Below are positions 29,926 through 39,205 of a stretch of 64,000 bases of DNA, piece by piece. Each line of letters opens with the position of its first letter. Position 1 is the first letter of the stretch. The stretch is from positions 1-64,000 of the forward strand of contig NKIH01000008.1 of assembly GCA_002255925.1 (NCBI GenBank). Direction: 5' to 3'. A model generated the notes under the pieces. That model saw only the letters and a list, made by a program, of their open reading frames with translations, was not told where the DNA came from and made no database searches. The position numbers were made by a program, and so were the translations under genes. The stretch comes from Burkholderiales bacterium PBB6 (GTDB taxonomy: Bacteria > Pseudomonadota > Gammaproteobacteria > Burkholderiales > Burkholderiaceae_C).

Positions 29926-31977
29926 ATGGAACCCTTCATGTCACATCCTCGCTTGTCCCGGACTTTGTTCATGGCGCCCCTGGGGTGCTTGTTCATTGCG
30001 GCCACTGCCGCGCAGGCGGCCCCGGTGGTCAGCCGCCTGACGCCACCGAGCGAGCTGTTCAGCAGCGGCCAGCCCGAGCCGGTCATTGCGCGCTTCTTGC
30101 CCGGACAACGCTTTGATCTGCAAGCCACGTTGCGGCCGGATGGCGGCCAGCGCATCACCGAAGCCCGTTTCGAGGTGGACGGCAAACGCGTGGCCGGCGA
30201 CGTGGCCCTGCGTGATTGCGAAACCGGCTGCCTGAAGGGTGTGCCGCAAAACGCGGCCATTGCCACGCTGCGTGCCGTGACGGTGACAGCACCCGGGCGA
30301 CATGAGTTTCGTGTGCTCGCGCGCCAGGCTGACGGCCAGAGCGTGGTGGCGCGGGGCAACTTCGATGTGGTGCCTTTCCAGACGCCGTCTGGCCAGAAGG
30401 TGCGCAACATCATCATCCTGCTGGGCGACGGCATGGGCGCCTCGCACCGCACGGCGGCGCGCATCGTGCAGGGTCGCTATGCCCAGGGCAAGGTGTCTTC
30501 CCCGCTGGCGATGGACACCTTCCCCGCCACGGCGCTGGTGAAGACGTCTTCGCTGAACTCCGTGGTGACCGACTCGTCCCCGGGCATGACCGCCTACGTG
30601 CTGGGCAACAAGAACAACAACAATGAAGAAGGCGTGTTCCCGGACGACACGGTGGACGCCTTCGACAACCCGCGCATCGAATACCTGTCGGAATATCTGC
30701 ACCGCCTGCAAGGCAAGGCGCTCGGCATCGTGACCACCGCCGACGTGTTTGATTCAACGCCTGCCGGCAATGCCGTGCACACCAGCAGCCGCGGGGCGGG
30801 CACCGGCATCGTCGATCAATTCCTCGATGACCGCCACGCCACCGGCCTGCAGGTGCTGATGGGCGGCGGGCGGCGCTGGTTCCTGCCGGCCGGCACCGTC
30901 GGGTCCTCACGCGATGAGCGCACCGACTATGCGTTCTCGTCGACCGAGCCGCACACCGCCGAGATCGTCCGGCGCTGGGGCGTGTCCGCCGGGGCGGTGG
31001 ACACCGGTCGCGATCTGATCGCCGACTTCCAGCAGGCCGGTTTCCGCTACGCCGCCAACCGGCAGGCCATGGATACGCTGCCGGTTGACACCGACAAGGT
31101 GCTGGGCCTGTTCGCTTTCTCGAACATGAACGTGGCCCTCGACAAGATCGACGGACGTCGAGGCCGGCGCACCGGCGTGAGCGGCACGGTCGTTGACGAC
31201 TTCGGTCTGCCCGACCAGCCAATGCTCGACGAGATGGCCACCGTGGCGCTGCGCGCGCTGTCGCGTCAGCCCAAGGGCTTCGTGCTGATGGTCGAGGGCG
31301 CGTCCATCGACAAGCAGGCCCACAACATGGACACCGAGCGCTGGATGCTGGACACGCTGGAGTTCGACCGGGCGGTGAAGGTGGCGCAAGACTATGCCCG
31401 TCAACACGCGGACACGCTGGTCATCGTGACGGCCGACCACGAATGCTCGGGGGCCGCGGTGATTGGCGGCTCGCGCGTGTCTGACCAGGCGCTGCAGGAA
31501 TTGATCAAGGCCGGTGGGCCGGAGAACCTGCGCGACAAGGTGGTGGGTGTCTACGAGCAGGCCGGCTTTCCGCGCTACCAGCTGGCCGCTGACGGCTACC
31601 CGGAAACCACCAACATCGACCGCCGTGTCCTGGTGGGGTATGCCGCCAATGCCGACCGCTATGAGGACTGGCGCACCAACCCGCTGCCCCTGCGCAGCGG
31701 TGGCGCACCGTTTGTCCAGGTCGAGCCTCTCAAGTTGTACCCGGCCGGCCCTCTGCAGCGTGATGACGCCGAAGGCCGGTTCCTGATCACCGGGCAGGTG
31801 CCCGGCGACTCGGCGGTACACACGGCCACCGATGTGCCGTTGTCGGCCTACGGGCCGGGCGCGCTGACCTTCACCGGCGTGATCGACAACACCGACGTGT
31901 TCTTCAAGCTGGCGCAGGCCGCCATGCGCGGCACGGTGGCACCCGCAGACGCATCGGGCAGCAAGAAGCCGCGATGA
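29926..31977 (+). CDS. Alkaline phosphatase (PhoA family) with N-terminal extension
   Basis: A 683-residue periplasmic phosphomonoesterase. A signal peptide (FMAPLGCLFIAATAAQAAP, about 15-33) is followed by an Ig-like or jelly-roll-like N-terminal segment (about 35-150) that classic PhoA (about 470 residues) lacks. The catalytic domain starts at NIIILLGDGMGASH with metal ligand D168; the nucleophile is S217 (VTDSSPG). Further metal motifs are EGASIDKQAHNMD and TADHECSG. Long insertions relative to E. coli PhoA resemble the larger alkaline phosphatases of betaproteobacteria. ATG 29926 and ATG 29938 are both possible starts. It follows the secreted-protein gene closely. Confidence 0.93.
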   Translation: MEPFMSHPRLSRTLFMAPLGCLFIAATAAQAAPVVSRLTPPSELFSSGQPEPVIARFLPGQRFDLQATLRPDGGQRITEARFEVDGKRVAGDVALRDCETGCLKGVPQNAAIATLRAVTVTAPGRHEFRVLARQADGQSVVARGNFDVVPFQTPSGQKVRNIIILLGDGMGASHRTAARIVQGRYAQGKVSSPLAMDTFPATALVKTSSLNSVVTDSSPGMTAYVLGNKNNNNEEGVFPDDTVDAFDNPRIEYLSEYLHRLQGKALGIVTTADVFDSTPAGNAVHTSSRGAGTGIVDQFLDDRHATGLQVLMGGGRRWFLPAGTVGSSRDERTDYAFSSTEPHTAEIVRRWGVSAGAVDTGRDLIADFQQAGFRYAANRQAMDTLPVDTDKVLGLFAFSNMNVALDKIDGRRGRRTGVSGTVVDDFGLPDQPMLDEMATVALRALSRQPKGFVLMVEGASIDKQAHNMDTERWMLDTLEFDRAVKVAQDYARQHADTLVIVTADHECSGAAVIGGSRVSDQALQELIKAGGPENLRDKVVGVYEQAGFPRYQLAADGYPETTNIDRRVLVGYAANADRYEDWRTNPLPLRSGGAPFVQVEPLKLYPAGPLQRDDAEGRFLITGQVPGDSAVHTATDVPLSAYGPGALTFTGVIDNTDVFFKLAQAAMRGTVAPADASGSKKPR

Positions 31978-31983
31978 GGCGGG

Positions 31984-32007
31984 CCGAAGCAGGTTTGCCT
32001 GCTTCGG
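31984..32007. terminator. Hairpin between convergent genes
   Basis: Perfect 10-bp arms (CCGAAGCAGG / CCTGCTTCGG) with a TTTG loop, seven bases after the phosphatase stop and 37 bases before the stop of the convergent oxidoreductase gene. No T-tract; probably a shared, weak or Rho-assisted end. Confidence 0.55.
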
Positions 32008-32043
32008 TGTGCATGGTCGTGGCGTTGCGCTTTCGCGTGTGCG

Positions 32044-34389
32044 TCAGGCCGCGTCGGCTGCCGCCAGCGGGGTGATGTCGACCGCCACGCCCGAGAGCAC
32101 GGCGTTGCCCGAGAGGGGGTCACGCAGCGCTTCGTCGAGCACCGCGTTCAGGTTGGCGCCGGGGCGCTCTGCCGCTACCTGCATCTGCGTGCCGGGCAGG
32201 TTGTGACCCCAGCCGTGAGGCAGGCTGACGACGCCGGGCATCATGGCTTCGCTGAAGGCCACGGGCGCCTCGATGTCCCGACGCTCTGCATGGCCCGCCA
32301 GGCGGATGCGCACCACTTGTCCGTCTGCCGCACCCAGCTTTGCCGCGTCGCTCGGATGCATCAGCAAGGTGCAGCGGAACGGGCCCTTGGCGAGCGTGGG
32401 CAGGTTGTGCATCCAGCTGTTGTTGCTGCGCACTTCGCGGCGGCCGATCAGGCTGAAACGGCCTGGCTTGGCGATGTCGGGCGCTGTGTGGGCGGCCGTG
32501 TGGGCGGCCGTGGTGATGGCCTCTGCGGCCAGCACAAGGTCGGCCAGGCAGGGCGCCGGCGCCAGCTCGATGCGGCCGCTGGGCGTGCGCAGCACTTCGG
32601 GCACCCGGGGCTGCAGCGCTCCGAGGTCAACCCCGCCCGGTGCTGCCGCCACCTTGGCCAGCGTCAGCCCGTCGGGTTGGCGGCCGAAAGCATCGCCATA
32701 CGGGCCGCTGCGCAGGGCCAGGTCGAGCCAGCGCTCCGGCCCGGCTTGCGTGCCCAGGGCGGCCAGCAAGGCCGGCGCGTGTGCACCGGCCAGTTTGTCG
32801 AGGTCGGCTTTCAGATGCTCGCCGTCCAGGGCCAGCGGGTCGGCTGCCGCGCCCAGGCCGCGGGCGATGGCGCCCAGCTTCAGCAGGATCTGCCACTCGG
32901 GCATCTGGCCATGGGTACGGGCCAGCACCGGCGGTGAATAGCGGGCATGGTTGCGGTGTGACAGCGCCGGGAAGGCCACGTCGTAATGCCCGTCTTCCAG
33001 CGGCGACGAGCCCGGCAGGATGACGTCGGCATGCCGCGTGGTTTCGTTCAGGTAGATGTCGACGCTGACCATGAAGTCGAGCTGGCCCAGTGCGGCATCC
33101 AGCCGCGTGCTGCCCGGCGCACTGAGCACCGGGTTGCTGGCCACCGTGATGAGCGCGCGCACCTGGCCCGGCCCGGCGGTTTCGATTTCCTCGGCCAGCA
33201 CCGTGGCCGGCAGCTCGCCATACACCTCGGGCGCGCCACTCACGCGGCTGGCGTGTCGGCCCATCACCACGCCACGGCCTTTGCCGGCCGCACCCAGCGT
33301 GTTGGCGGCGAACGCAGCCGGGCGGGGGAACATGGCGCCGCCTGGTTGGTCGAGGTGGCCCGTCAGCACATTCAGCACATCGATCAGCCAGCTGGCCAGC
33401 GTGCCGAACCGCTGGGTGCAGGTGCCGATGCGGCCGTACACGCAAGCGCGCTCAGCGGCAGCCAGATCCCGAGCCAGCTGCCGGATATCAGCGGCGGGTA
33501 CTGCGCAGTGCTCGGCAACGGCCTCGGGGCTGAAGGGGGCGACGGCGGCGCGCACCTCCTCCACGCCGTTCACCCAGTCGGTGAGTGCGCCGAGCTTCAC
33601 GAGCTGCTCGTCGAACAGGGTGTGCACCATCGCCGCCAGCAGTTGCGCGTCGGTGCCCGGGCGGATGAAGTGGTGCGCATCGGCCACCTCGGCGGTTTCG
33701 GTGCGGCGCGGGTCAATCACCACCAGGCGGCCGCCACGGGCGCGCAGCGCCTTGGCCTTGCCGCGGAAGTCGGGCACCGTCCACAGGCTGCCGTTGCTGG
33801 CCATCGGGTTGGCGCCGAGCATCAGCAGGAAGTCGCAGCGCTCGATGTCGGGCACCGGGATGCTCAACCAGTGGCCAAACATCAGCCCGCTCGACAACTG
33901 CTTGGGCATCTGGTCGAGCGTGGAGGCCGACACCACGTTCTTCGTGCCCAGCGCCTTGATGAGCCGCGGCGTGTAGAGCAGCAGGCCCATCTTGTGCACG
34001 TTCGGGTTGCCCAGGCTGATGGCCACGCTGTCGCGCCCGTGTTCATCCAGCAGCGGCGGCAGGCGACGCTCGATCTCCTCGAAGGCTTCTTCCCAGCTCA
34101 CCGGCACATGCTGGCCGTTGCGCTTGACCATGGGCTGGCGCAGGCGGTCGGGGTCTTCGTGCAAGTCTTTCAGGGCATAGCCCTTGGGGCAGATGTAGCC
34201 CTGGCTGAAGACGTCCTGCTCCGCCCCCTTGATGCGCACGATCCGGCCGCTGCTCACTTCCACGTCCAGGCCGCAGCAGGCCTCGCAGAGCGGGCAGATG
34301 CGGTAGTGGTGGGTGGCGTCGGTGGTGTTGGCCGCCGTGTTGGCCGCCGTGTTGGCAGAAGTGGCGTCAGCGATGTGTGCTTGGGGCAT
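32044..34389 (-). CDS. Molybdopterin oxidoreductase with N-terminal 4Fe-4S domain
   Basis: A 781-residue single-subunit enzyme of the DMSO-reductase superfamily. The 4Fe-4S ligands are C32, C35, C39 and C67 (ICPLCEACCG ... ICPKG). Cofactor motifs follow in order (LGANPMASNG, VVIDPRRTETA, VILPGSSPLEDGHYD) and a C-terminal MopB-binding domain contains VVSLPHGWGHNLPG. It lacks a Tat-like leader, so it is probably cytoplasmic. ATG 34389 has a strong ribosome site (AAGGAGA); a longer frame to 34446 does not. Substrate unknown: no formate dehydrogenase or nitrate reductase partner lies nearby. Two tandem coding repeats are noticeable: ANT-rich residues about 12-22 and an AHT-rich stretch near residue 626. 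Confidence 0.9.
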   Translation of the reverse strand: MPQAHIADATSANTAANTAANTTDATHHYRICPLCEACCGLDVEVSSGRIVRIKGAEQDVFSQGYICPKGYALKDLHEDPDRLRQPMVKRNGQHVPVSWEEAFEEIERRLPPLLDEHGRDSVAISLGNPNVHKMGLLLYTPRLIKALGTKNVVSASTLDQMPKQLSSGLMFGHWLSIPVPDIERCDFLLMLGANPMASNGSLWTVPDFRGKAKALRARGGRLVVIDPRRTETAEVADAHHFIRPGTDAQLLAAMVHTLFDEQLVKLGALTDWVNGVEEVRAAVAPFSPEAVAEHCAVPAADIRQLARDLAAAERACVYGRIGTCTQRFGTLASWLIDVLNVLTGHLDQPGGAMFPRPAAFAANTLGAAGKGRGVVMGRHASRVSGAPEVYGELPATVLAEEIETAGPGQVRALITVASNPVLSAPGSTRLDAALGQLDFMVSVDIYLNETTRHADVILPGSSPLEDGHYDVAFPALSHRNHARYSPPVLARTHGQMPEWQILLKLGAIARGLGAAADPLALDGEHLKADLDKLAGAHAPALLAALGTQAGPERWLDLALRSGPYGDAFGRQPDGLTLAKVAAAPGGVDLGALQPRVPEVLRTPSGRIELAPAPCLADLVLAAEAITTAAHTAAHTAPDIAKPGRFSLIGRREVRSNNSWMHNLPTLAKGPFRCTLLMHPSDAAKLGAADGQVVRIRLAGHAERRDIEAPVAFSEAMMPGVVSLPHGWGHNLPGTQMQVAAERPGANLNAVLDEALRDPLSGNAVLSGVAVDITPLAAADAA

Positions 34390-34481
34390 GGCAGTCTCCT
34401 TCGGGCTGCCCGCATCTTCGCCGCACCAGGGCGCGCTCGGCGTCACCGCCGCGACGCTGGCTCCTCGGTATCTTCCCGCAG

Positions 34482-34970
34482 TCAGCTGACCATGTAGGCC
34501 GCGGCGGCGGTGGCAATCAAGGTGCCGTCAGGGTCTGTCATCCGCATCTGGGTCGAGCCCACGCGGCCACCGAGGCGGGTGACCTCGGCGCTGGCGAAGA
34601 AGTGCGTGCCGATGCCCTGGCGCAGGAAATCGACCCGCAGGTCGATCGTGCCCATCCGGGCGAAGCGGTGCAGGATCTGCGGCGTGGCTTCGTCTGCGTG
34701 CTTCTCGCCGATGGCCACCATCAGTGCCAGGCCGCCCATGGCGTCGAGCACGGAAGAGATGACGCCGCCATGCAGCCGTCCGTACACGTAGTGGCCCACC
34801 AGTTCCGGGCGCATGTCGAAGCGGCAGGTGGGGGCGGGCAGGGCGAGCGTCTCGATGCGCATGCCCAGCGTCTGGTTGAAGGTGATCTTGTGTTCGAACA
34901 AGTCCGTCAACGCGGCGTCGAGTCGCTGCTGTTCTTCCGCGCTGCGGCGGGGCAAAGTCGTGTCAGGCAT
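34482..34970 (-). CDS. Hotdog-fold thioesterase (YigI/PaaI-like)
   Basis: A 162-residue protein with the hotdog core GRLHGGVISSVLDAMGGLALM, where the HGG motif and following Asp are typical of acyl-CoA thioesterases of the PaaI/YigI group. The middle TIDLRVDFLRQG is a second conserved signature. It would hydrolyse an acyl-CoA in the cytoplasm; chain length cannot be told from sequence. It is 92 bases upstream of the molybdenum enzyme on the same strand and could share its transcript. No lipid or aromatic pathway genes stand next to it. Confidence 0.85.
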   Translation of the reverse strand: MPDTTLPRRSAEEQQRLDAALTDLFEHKITFNQTLGMRIETLALPAPTCRFDMRPELVGHYVYGRLHGGVISSVLDAMGGLALMVAIGEKHADEATPQILHRFARMGTIDLRVDFLRQGIGTHFFASAEVTRLGGRVGSTQMRMTDPDGTLIATAAAAYMVS

Positions 34971-35076
34971 GGTGGCTCATTGGGCGGCAGGTTGACGTCC
35001 ACGTCAATTGCCGGCGGCTACGGGCATGCCCCGATAGGAAGCGGCGTCGCCGCTTGCCAACCGCGGCGCCCGGGCG

Positions 35077-35802
35077 TCACCTGGGCGACACCGTGCCGCT
35101 GAGCATTTCATGCACGTCGTGCGTCATCACGGCCAGGAAGCCGAGCAGTGCCACGTAGATCAGCGCGTACTCGGCCTTGGTAGCGGCGGGCACCGCGTAG
35201 TAGGTGCGCGCCTCGTCGCTGTCGCTGCGCCACTTCAGCGCGCGCCACACCTGCGGTGCCGCCAGCAGGCTGACCAGCAGCAACGACGGGCTGGGCCGCC
35301 ACCAGAACAGGCCCAGCAGGATCGGCGCCCCCAGCAGCCAGATGCGGGGCGACAGCACCGCGGTGATGCGACCACCATCGAGCGGCATCACCGGAATCAG
35401 GTTGAACAGGTTGATGAAAAAGCCGGCGTACGACACGGCCAGCAGCCAGTTGGCCTGGGTGTCCCGCGCCGCGAAATAGCAGAGCAGGGCGCCCAGGGTG
35501 CCCAGCAGCGGCCCGCCCAGGCCCACCCAGGCTTCGGTTTCTGCGTCGTGGGGCAGGTCTTTCAGCTCCACCCAGGCGCCGAGAAACGGGATGAAGGTGG
35601 GCAGACCCACGTTCAGGCCCCGCTGCCGCGCCGCCCAGAAGTGGCCCATCTCGTGGACCAGCAGCAGGCACACAAAGCCCGCCGCGTACTTCCAGCCGTA
35701 CACCCACGCGTACACGCCGAGGGCCAGCAGCATGCTGCCGCCACTCACGGCCAGCTTGCCGAGCTTGGCGCCCGACAACAGCAGCATCAACAGCTTGATC
35801 AT
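35077..35802 (-). CDS. Site-2 protease family (M50) membrane metalloprotease
   Basis: A 241-residue intramembrane metalloprotease. The zinc motif HEMGH (H50-H54) lies in the second hydrophobic segment (VCLLLVHEMGHFWAARQ); the third ligand motif LIPVMPLDGGRI supplies D142. About five to six membrane segments are present, without PDZ or CBS domains, so it is one of the short, uncharacterised bacterial members and not RseP (about 450). The gene starts 15 bases after the stop of the DUF2167 gene, so they are cotranscribed and may form a functional pair. Substrate unknown. Confidence 0.88.
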   Translation of the reverse strand: MIKLLMLLLSGAKLGKLAVSGGSMLLALGVYAWVYGWKYAAGFVCLLLVHEMGHFWAARQRGLNVGLPTFIPFLGAWVELKDLPHDAETEAWVGLGGPLLGTLGALLCYFAARDTQANWLLAVSYAGFFINLFNLIPVMPLDGGRITAVLSPRIWLLGAPILLGLFWWRPSPSLLLVSLLAAPQVWRALKWRSDSDEARTYYAVPAATKAEYALIYVALLGFLAVMTHDVHEMLSGTVSPR

Positions 35803-35817
35803 GTCGGCGCTTCCTGA

Positions 35818-36753
35818 TCAGGCCTTGTCGCGGCCGAACCAGCGCTTCGCCACCGCACCCAGCCCCACCGCACCCAGCAGCAGCACCTTCGCGAACTTGG
35901 CGATGAAGGCCCCGGCCACGGCCAGCAGGCCCAGCTTCTTCGCGCCCACACCCAGCACCAGCGCGGCCAGGCCGTATTCGGCGACGCGGTCGGTGTTGGC
36001 GTTGAAATCGGCGTAACGCTTGCCCTCATCGAAGGCCAGGGCGGTCAACATCGCCTGGCCCTGGGGCTTGTGGGCCGGCAGGTTCTTCAACTCGGTCACC
36101 AGGTTCATGCTGAAGTAGCCCTCTCGGCCCAGCAGGTAGGTGTTGTAGTTCACGCCCTGCTCGGAGCCGGCATCACCCTTCTCCCGCGAGACCATCGCCC
36201 ACACCAACCGGTGCGTGGCTGCTTCGTAGGCCGGGCGTTCGGCCCAGCCGATGATTTCCAGCGGCTTCATGCCGAGCTTGCTGCGCTCCTCGTTTTGCGC
36301 CTCGGTACCTTCCCGGTAGCTTTTCAGCAGGTCGTCGGCGTTCCATTCCTTGGCGTCGTCGTCCTTGATGTAGCCCGACGACTCGAAGCGCACCGTCATC
36401 ATCCAGCCCTGATCGCCCGTCGGGAAGATCACGCCTTGCAGGCGCGGGTCTTCACCCGGATTGCCCATGGCCTGCAGCAGCTTGGTGGCCTGCGGTTGCG
36501 GAATGAACACATGGTCGGCGGGCAACTTCAGCACGGCCTGCTTGGCCATCGGCAGCTCAACCGGGCCGGCCTTCGCGGCTTTGCGGGCCTCGTCCCAGGC
36601 CGCTTCGGGGTTGGGCGCTTCGGCCGGTGCGGCCCAGGCCAGTGAGGCCGTCAGCAGGCCCAGGGCCAGCAGCAGGCGGGCCTTGAAGGCGGTTGTCCGG
36701 TTTTGCGCTGAGCCCGTGCAGCCCGCGTTGATCAAGCAGTGATGTGATGACAA
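35818..36753 (-). CDS. DUF2167 membrane-anchored protein
   Basis: A 311-residue protein. A signal peptide (LLLALGLLTASLAWAAP) is followed by the DUF2167 domain (about 65-265), with VFIPQPQATKLLQAMGNP, YIKDDDAKEWNADDLLKSYREGT and GWAERPAYEAATHRLVWA, typical of this unstudied family. The C-terminal hydrophobic stretch (about 270-305) could anchor it. The frame is open to 36972, but that part is antisense to the next plus-strand gene and not secretion-like; TTG 36753 with GAGGGAG 6-12 bases before it gives a sensible start. TTG 36735 is a second choice. It leads the site-2 protease gene. Confidence 0.8.
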   Translation of the reverse strand: MSSHHCLINAGCTGSAQNRTTAFKARLLLALGLLTASLAWAAPAEAPNPEAAWDEARKAAKAGPVELPMAKQAVLKLPADHVFIPQPQATKLLQAMGNPGEDPRLQGVIFPTGDQGWMMTVRFESSGYIKDDDAKEWNADDLLKSYREGTEAQNEERSKLGMKPLEIIGWAERPAYEAATHRLVWAMVSREKGDAGSEQGVNYNTYLLGREGYFSMNLVTELKNLPAHKPQGQAMLTALAFDEGKRYADFNANTDRVAEYGLAALVLGVGAKKLGLLAVAGAFIAKFAKVLLLGAVGLGAVAKRWFGRDKA

Positions 36754-36837
36754 GTGACGCTCCCTCGGCCGATAGGCCCTGTGTTTTGAAAAGATTCTGA
36801 CACCGGCACGCGCAGCTTCATGCGCTAACCTGAGAAG

Positions 36838-37641
36838 GTGACACGCATTGAAACCAAGTTGCGCACCGCTGTGGCTGCGCGCCCCCAAGACCGGTTTGAT
36901 CGCCTCGACGCCCTCCGGGCGGTCGCGGTGGTGTGGATGGTGGTTTTCCATTTCTGCTTCGACCTGAACCATTTCCGCCTGATGACGCCGCCGCAGCGGT
37001 TCTTGTCGGATCCCTTCTGGACGATGCAGCGCACCGCCATCGTCAGCCTGTTCATGGTGTGCGCTGGCCTGTCGCAGGCCGTGGCCTTGTCAGCGGGCCT
37101 GGGCTGGCCGCGCTTCTGGCGCCGCTGGGGCCAGGTGGCAGGTTGTGCGGTGCTGGTGTCTGCCGGATCAGCGTTCATGTTTCCGGAGAACTGGATCAGC
37201 TTCGGCGTGTTGCACGGCCTGGCCGTGATGCTGCTATTGCTGCGCCTGGTGGTGCCGCCCTTGCTGCGGCGTTGGGCCGGCGGGAGTTGGCAGATGCAGG
37301 CGCTGCTCTGGGGCACTGGGGCGCTGGCCTTGCTGGCGCCGCGCTTCGCCGCCAGCGAGGTGTTCAATGGCCGCTGGGGCAACTGGACAGGGCTCGTCAC
37401 CCAGTTGCCCTTCACCCAAGACTATGTGCCCGTGTTGCCCTGGCTGGCACCGGTGCTGTGGGGGTTGGCGCTGGGGCTGTGGCTGCTGGCGCATCGCCGT
37501 TCCTGGCTCACCGCGCCGGTGCCTTGGGCCCGCCTGGGGCAGCGCCTGGCCGTGGTGGGGCGCTGGTCGCTCAGCATCTACATGGTTCACCAGCCTGTGC
37601 TGATGGGGCTGCTTGCGGCCTGGGTGCAACTGCGCGGCTGA
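36838..37641 (+). CDS. Heparan-alpha-glucosaminide N-acetyltransferase-like membrane protein (DUF1624)
   Basis: A 267-residue polytopic membrane protein starting at GTG 36838. The first helix has FDRLDALRAVAVVWMVVFHF, the signature of DUF1624/acyltransferase-3-like proteins, with a His near the end of helix 1 that corresponds to the proposed acetyl-carrying region. About seven membrane segments follow. The C-terminal SLSIYMVHQPVLMGLL is typical of the family as well. Function in bacteria is unknown; acyl transfer across the membrane is a family-level inference. It is divergent from the DUF2167 gene, with 84 bases between the start codons. Confidence 0.82.
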   Translation: MTRIETKLRTAVAARPQDRFDRLDALRAVAVVWMVVFHFCFDLNHFRLMTPPQRFLSDPFWTMQRTAIVSLFMVCAGLSQAVALSAGLGWPRFWRRWGQVAGCAVLVSAGSAFMFPENWISFGVLHGLAVMLLLLRLVVPPLLRRWAGGSWQMQALLWGTGALALLAPRFAASEVFNGRWGNWTGLVTQLPFTQDYVPVLPWLAPVLWGLALGLWLLAHRRSWLTAPVPWARLGQRLAVVGRWSLSIYMVHQPVLMGLLAAWVQLRG

Positions 37642-37752
37642 GCTGGTGCCGGGCTGGATGGTGGCCGCCGCAAAGGCGCCAGTGGTAGGCTTGCGGGTTG
37701 GCGACTGCATGTGCAGTGGCCCGTCTGCCTGCCCCGCCCAGGGCCTTCACGC

Positions 37753-38502
37753 ATGTCCACCCGAGTTCTTTACGGCTTCCACGCCGTCACCGTCCGCCTG
37801 AAAACCGCGCCGGAATCCATCATCGAGATCCACATCGACGCCACGCGCCGCGATGCCCGCATGCGGCAGTTCGCCGAGCGCGCCAGGGATGCCGGCATGA
37901 AGATCATCGACAGCGATGACGAGCGCCTGGGCAAGTTGTCGGGTGGCCCGCGTCACCAGGGCGTGGTGGCCCGCGTGAATGCGCTGAAGCAGCACCATTC
38001 GCTGGACGAACTGCTCGAAGGCGTTGAAGCCCGGCAGATCGCGCCACTGGTGCTGGTGCTGGACGGCGTGACCGACCCCCACAACCTGGGCGCCTGCCTG
38101 CGGGTGGCCGATGGCGCCGGCGCGCATGCCGTGGTGGCCCCGAAGGACCACGCAGTGGGCTTGAACGCCACGGTGGCCAAGGTGGCCTCGGGCGCTGCGG
38201 AAACCGTGCCTTACCTGATGGTGACGAACCTCGCCCGCTCGCTGACCGAGATGAAGGAGCGTGGCATCCGCATCATCGGCACCAGCGATGACGCTGAACA
38301 GACGCTCTACGACGTCGATTTGAGCGGCCCGGTGGCCCTGGTGCTGGGCGCCGAAGGTGCCGGCATGCGCCAGCTCACCCGCAAGACCTGCGATGAGCTG
38401 ATCAGCATTCCGATGGCAGGCGCGGTGGAAAGCCTGAACGTGTCGGTGGCGGCGGGTGTGTGCCTGTATGAGGCGCTGCGCCAGCGCGTGCCCAAGGGCT
38501 GA
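37753..38502 (+). CDS. rlmB: 23S rRNA (guanosine-2251-2'-O)-methyltransferase
   Basis: A 249-residue SpoU-family (SPOUT) methyltransferase that methylates G2251 in the ribosomal P loop. The N-terminal substrate-binding domain (about 1-80, STRVLYGFHAVTVRLK) is typical of RlmB. The catalytic motifs are LDGVTDPHNLGACLRVAD (motif 1), LVLGAEGAGMRQL (motif 2) and IPMAGAVESLNVSVAAGV (motif 3, knot). I chose ATG 37753; an in-frame start at 37711 would add 14 residues without family support. A 111-base gap separates it from the upstream membrane gene. Often this gene follows rnr, which is absent here. Confidence 0.95.
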   Translation: MSTRVLYGFHAVTVRLKTAPESIIEIHIDATRRDARMRQFAERARDAGMKIIDSDDERLGKLSGGPRHQGVVARVNALKQHHSLDELLEGVEARQIAPLVLVLDGVTDPHNLGACLRVADGAGAHAVVAPKDHAVGLNATVAKVASGAAETVPYLMVTNLARSLTEMKERGIRIIGTSDDAEQTLYDVDLSGPVALVLGAEGAGMRQLTRKTCDELISIPMAGAVESLNVSVAAGVCLYEALRQRVPKG

Positions 38503-38563
38503 GGGGCGGCAAGCGGCCACGTTCGGTCGCTACACTCGGGCATTCTGATTTGAGTGCCTCCCG

Positions 38564-39205
38564 ATGCCTGTATTTGCCGTTTCACATCCCTTGGTTCGCC
38601 ACAAGGTGGGCCTGCTGCGCGAAACCGATATCTCGACCAAGAAGTTCCGCGAACTGACGGGCGAGCTCGCGCGCTTGCTGGCCTATGAAGCCACAGCGGA
38701 TTTCCCGCTGGCTGAAGTGACGATCGACTGCTGGAGCGGCCCGACCAAGATCGAGCAGATCGCGGGTCGCAAGGTCACCGTGGTGCCCATCCTGCGTGCA
38801 GGCCTGGGCATGCTGGACGGCGTGCTCGACATGGTGCCCAACGCCAAGGTCAGCGTGGTGGGCCTGGCCCGTGACCACGAAACTCTGCAGCCGGTGAACT
38901 ACTTCGAGAAGTTCGTGCCGCACCTGGACCAGCGCACCGCACTCATCATCGACCCCATGCTGGCCACGGCCGGCTCGATGATCGCCACCATCGATCTGCT
39001 CAAGCGCCGGGGCTGCAAGGACATCCGCGCGCTCGTGCTGGTGGCCGCGCCGGAAGGCATTGCCGCCCTCGACAAGGCCCACCCGGACGTGCGCTGCTGG
39101 ACGGCCTCGATCGACAGCCACCTGAACGAGCAGGGCTACATCATCCCGGGCCTGGGCGATGCCGGCGACAAGATTTTTGGTACGAAAGACGAGGACACCC
39201 TGTGA
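38564..39205 (+). CDS. upp: Uracil phosphoribosyltransferase
   Basis: A 213-residue salvage enzyme that makes UMP from uracil and PRPP. Motifs: [13 protein letters not shown] at the N-terminus, [13 protein letters not shown], the PRPP-binding [13 protein letters not shown], and the uracil-binding C-terminal [16 protein letters not shown]. Length and motifs match E. coli Upp (208). It lies 61 bases after rlmB. The uraA permease gene that often follows is absent; a small lipoprotein gene overlaps its stop instead. Confidence 0.97.
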   Translation: MPVFAVSHPLVRHKVGLLRETDISTKKFRELTGELARLLAYEATADFPLAEVTIDCWSGPTKIEQIAGRKVTVVPILRAGLGMLDGVLDMVPNAKVSVVGLARDHETLQPVNYFEKFVPHLDQRTALIIDPMLATAGSMIATIDLLKRRGCKDIRALVLVAAPEGIAALDKAHPDVRCWTASIDSHLNEQGYIIPGLGDAGDKIFGTKDEDTL

